Shown here piece after piece: positions 61,545 through 64,000 of a stretch of DNA of 64,000 nt. The DNA lies in assembly GCF_010093595.1 (NCBI RefSeq), contig NW_022985450.1, forward strand, positions 517,534 to 581,533, read 5' to 3'. A program made the position numbers and the translations under genes. The notes below the pieces were generated by a model. It had not been told where the DNA came from. It searched no databases and was given only the letters and a program-made list of their open reading frames with translations. The number at the start of each line of letters is the position of its first letter. Positions within the stretch are counted from its first letter, which is position 1. This DNA comes from Mytilinidion resinicola. Lineage: Eukaryota; Ascomycota; Dothideomycetes; Mytilinidiales; Mytilinidiaceae.

Positions 61545-62217
61545 GGTTACTTGAAAAATAGTCTGATATCTGCTGCGTTGATCTTGACATCCCACCTGTA
61601 TTGTTTTTGACCCTAAGTATCACCTCACACAGCTGTAAGCACGTGCCAGACGAGTTTCGATGTATGTCTAAGTTAGCCTTCAATATATACAGCAGTAGGA
61701 TGTGTCTGGGCACACCGATATATTACTGTTCTAGCTCTACTATTGCTCTCTCGATACCAGTGTAAGGAGTACCCTAGCTAGAATGTCTTTAGTTAGTTAA
61801 AAGGTAATCTAATATACGCTGCGATGATCTTGACATCCCATCTAGATTGTTTTTAACTCTGATGACCGCCCCAGACGGTTGTAAGCACGTGCCAGACGAG
61901 TCTCGATTGAATGTGCGATGGTAGATTATGTATCTGGGAACACGGATATACCACTGCTCTGGCTCCACTCTTTCTCTTTCGACAACACTGTAAGGAGTAC
62001 CCCAGCTAGCGTGTCTTTAGTTAGCCAAAAGATAGTCTAATATCTGCTGCATCAACCTTGACATCCCATTCAGACAGTTTTTGACCCTAATGACCACCCC
62101 AGCCGGCTGTAAGCACATGCCAAACAAGCCTCAATCGACGTCCTAGTCGGCTTCCGATATAAGTTTAGGCACGTGCTTGCAGCCGTTTGGGGTGGTCGTT
62201 AGGGCCAAGAACTGTCT
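61545..62217 (+). repeat. Tandem repeat of about 230-245 bp, three units plus an inverted half
   Basis: Unit starts (TCTGATATCTGCTGCG type) are at 61562, 61808 and 62036. Units share TTGACATCCCA, then CCAGACGAGTCTCGAT type text, then ACACTGTAAGGAGTACCC, CAGCTAGCGTGTCTTTAGTT. The last stretch, 62163-62217, is an inverted copy of the unit's first 55 bp. Inner pieces (TATACCACTGCTCTGGCTCC and GACCGCCCCAGACGGTTGTA) look like the two arms of family-1 elements. Confidence 0.8.
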
Positions 62218-62249
62218 AAGGTGCATCCCTGCGTAGCGAGAAACCCTGC

Positions 62250-63441
62250 GTGGTGAGAAAATCAATAGGTACATTAACTTCAAGCAACTCAAACTCCACG
62301 CATACACTAATGTTTCCCACAGTTCTATATAAGTCGTCTGCTGTGGCTATTCCTAAATACTTGGAACACCTCCTACCTAAAAATTACGTTTGCATTGTTG
62401 CCTTTGCGCCCGATTTGCAAAGAGCCTCCTTTTATAGTGTAATAGAATTTCTTTATTATAGGACTACTATTAAGCTTTTATCACTCCTAATGCTTATAAA
62501 AGGGCCAAATATAAGCCTCAAAACCTCACTATTATACTGGAAAGTCGTTATCAGCCTTGTGGCTGCTATCACACGCAAATTCACGTAAAGTTGCCACTCC
62601 GACCGGTACCTCCAACCAAAGCGGTCACCAATCCCGGCTAATGCAAACAGCCTACATAATCATCATTGTGTAATTTACTTACAGTGGCTGTTAGACCTGT
62701 GGCTGTGCACAATCTTGGTAAGCTGGCCGGCCTTGGCACTTTGCGACCCGACTCAGCCTTGGCCATGCCTCCGGTCAACCAACTCAACTCTCTGAAAGCA
62801 CCTGCAGAATTCGCCACCTCACAACCCTGTGGCCTGAGCGGGTCGGCCGTCCTCCCTGCTAGCGTTTGCAAACAACAAAGTGCTTCGGGCGATTTCTTCC
62901 GCCACGGGTGGTCAAAGGGCGTTGTAGGCATAGATTACTCATCTATTAGTAGTTATAAGGCCACAATGCGCCCCGGAGCATTATGGCTTGTGCTCAAGTA
63001 CTTTGAGTAAGCAGACTTTTGCCGTTTAGCGCTCGGTCCTGTTTGCTTGCCTGTTCTAACCTGGGTTGCCTTGTAGCGAGAGGGCCATTACAAGGGGCGA
63101 GGCCTGAACGGATTAGCCAGGTATGTGTGCTCTCGCACAGATATTCGGCACTCTTCTATAGGACAATCCACGGACTTTGCTAACCCGTTCAGGCCTCGTC
63201 TATACCTACAAGAATTAGCGTCATGCGAGTTACTTCTACGCTTAGCCTGTTGTTTCCACCCACGCAAGATTAGCGTCATGCAGGATACTTTTGTTTACCC
63301 CACCCGCAAAGCTGAAGACCTTAGGCACGATGAACAGACATCTTGCCATCCAAGGCACGTGTAATTATTTATTTAAGTCTCTCTCACATCCCGCCGTTCT
63401 TCTTGCACAACTGTAGGGGTGCGGAAATATTATACATCCCT
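62250..63441. other. AT-rich, gene-poor region
   Basis: 62290-62590 is strongly AT-rich with no coding signal beyond a featureless 112-codon frame. The section 62590-63010 has overlapping frames on both strands and nothing recognisable. Inverted and direct repeats occur at 63098-63290. Confidence 0.4.
63098..63198. repeat. Inverted repeat with 60-bp loop
   Basis: CGAGGCCTGAACGGATTAGC (63098-63117) pairs with GCTAACCCGTTCAGGCCTCG (63179-63198), 19 of 20 matching. Just downstream ATTAGCGTCATGC is directly repeated at about 63215 and 63269. Confidence 0.75.
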
Positions 63442-64000
63442 ATGTCTTCGTTTGTTCCTTCTCAACACAGTCGTCTCATACCTGCGCGGTCCTACTCTTC
63501 GGAAGCATGGGAGCAGAAACGGATGATTATATCCCAACTTTATCGCGATGAAGCCAGAAGTCTCAATAATGTTCTAGTCGTTCTTGCACAGGAGCACGAT
63601 TTTCGACCCACGTACGCCAGCCTCATAGCAAGTGACCTGAGTCACCAGACTGATAACTTCTAGCCCAGCTATGCTCAAGAAACGCATTACCAAATGGTCC
63701 TTAGACCGGAAGCGCAAGCAATTAGATATGCTGGTTGCCCTACGACTTGCCTCTCAGCGGGAAGCTCTGGGCAAGGAGACAATTTTCTAGATCAGAGGGC
63801 GACTTGTCACGTTTCAGCATGTCAAGCAATACTTTCGGCGTAAAGGAATCCGCGACTTACAATCCCTTATGGCTACTTCGAATACTACCACACCCTCAAC
63901 GCACATAGACTGCCGCACTCCTGAACCCGAACTGGTGGCTGTTGATAAGGATATCCATAATTTGGAGGTCCCAACCGATTCTACAGACCCTACGGACCTG
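63442..64000 (+). pseudogene. Clr5-domain protein with in-frame stop (partial)
   Basis: Exon 1 (63442-63611, ATG of MSSFVPSQHSRLIPARSYSS) encodes the Clr5 helix pair SEAWEQKRMIISQLYRDEAR, then SLNNVLVVLAQEHDFRPT. A 52-bp intron (63612-63663) restores the typical ending PAMLKKRITKWSLDRKRKQL. The frame then meets TAG at 63788-63790 inside ETIF*IRGRLVTFQHVKQYF. Reading through, the text stays protein-like to the window end (a basic helix YFRRKGIRDLQSLM, then Ser/Thr/Asp-rich). Clr5 proteins are fungal putative DNA-binding or silencing-associated factors. The stop could be a pseudogene mutation or, less likely, lie within an unrecognised intron. The 3' end lies beyond the window. Confidence 0.65.

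Noticed and set aside
59985..62217. Repeat arrays considered as CRISPR
   Set aside because: Units of 100-245 bp diverge along their length and are contiguous without unique spacers; the genome is eukaryotic.
62590..63010. Overlapping frames on both strands considered as a transposase remnant
   Set aside because: No catalytic motif or conserved block could be recognised on either strand.
1..64000. Search by eye for tRNA genes
   Set aside because: No convincing A-box/B-box pair with a cloverleaf was seen; a covariance-model scan would be needed to exclude one.

Overview
The window looks like nuclear DNA of a filamentous ascomycete (Pezizomycotina, most likely Dothideomycetes). Genes on both strands carry short introns of about 45-110 bp with GT...AG ends and CTAAC-type branch sites. 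Protein families are typical of such fungi: multiple BTB/POZ proteins, a DUF7918-like protein, Clr5, many-intron MFS sugar transporters, and 'LPRELRDMI' F-box-like proteins. Species cannot be named from sequence alone. All exon joins here were worked out by eye from splice signals, reading phase and protein conservation.

Layout. 0-5.2 kb: the end of an unknown gene, a beta-lactamase-fold serine hydrolase, and two tandem BTB genes; the first has a MITE-sized insertion in intron 2 and a frameshift. 7.5-9 kb: a third, intact BTB gene. 10.9-13.4 kb: the DOA1/PLAA ubiquitin-binding protein, the most clearly housekeeping gene. 14.2-14.7 kb: degenerate pieces of the 18S rRNA 3' end. 14.8-25.4 kb: three uncharacterised proteins (one DUF7918-like, one of about 1,280 aa and largely disordered). 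26-30.5 kb: a coiled-coil relic, a fourth BTB gene, an F-box-like gene with an internal duplication and its broken paralogue. 30.6-38.1 kb: a nine-exon protein kinase and a thirteen-exon MFS sugar/inositol transporter. 38.5-43.2 kb: a small uncharacterised gene, then two divergent tandem genes for small secreted six-cysteine proteins resembling the beta/gamma-crystallin fold, surrounded by short inverted-repeat elements. 43.2-50.9 kb: a PARP-like protein, a tiny zinc-binding-type protein, a DHA2 drug transporter and small hypotheticals. 52.5-57.7 kb: a hexose transporter with an unusual splice site, a DJ-1/PfpI protein, and a class V aminotransferase missing a conserved block. 57.7-64 kb: gene-poor repeat territory with two tandem arrays, a second inverted-repeat family, scattered coiled-coil relics, a long G tract, and finally a Clr5 gene with an in-frame stop.

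No CRISPR, no biosynthetic gene cluster and no complete autonomous transposon were seen. Most neighbours look independent. The feature most worth following is the association of a short non-autonomous inverted-repeat element family (at least eight copies) with the secreted-protein pair, with BTB introns and with decayed paralogues.
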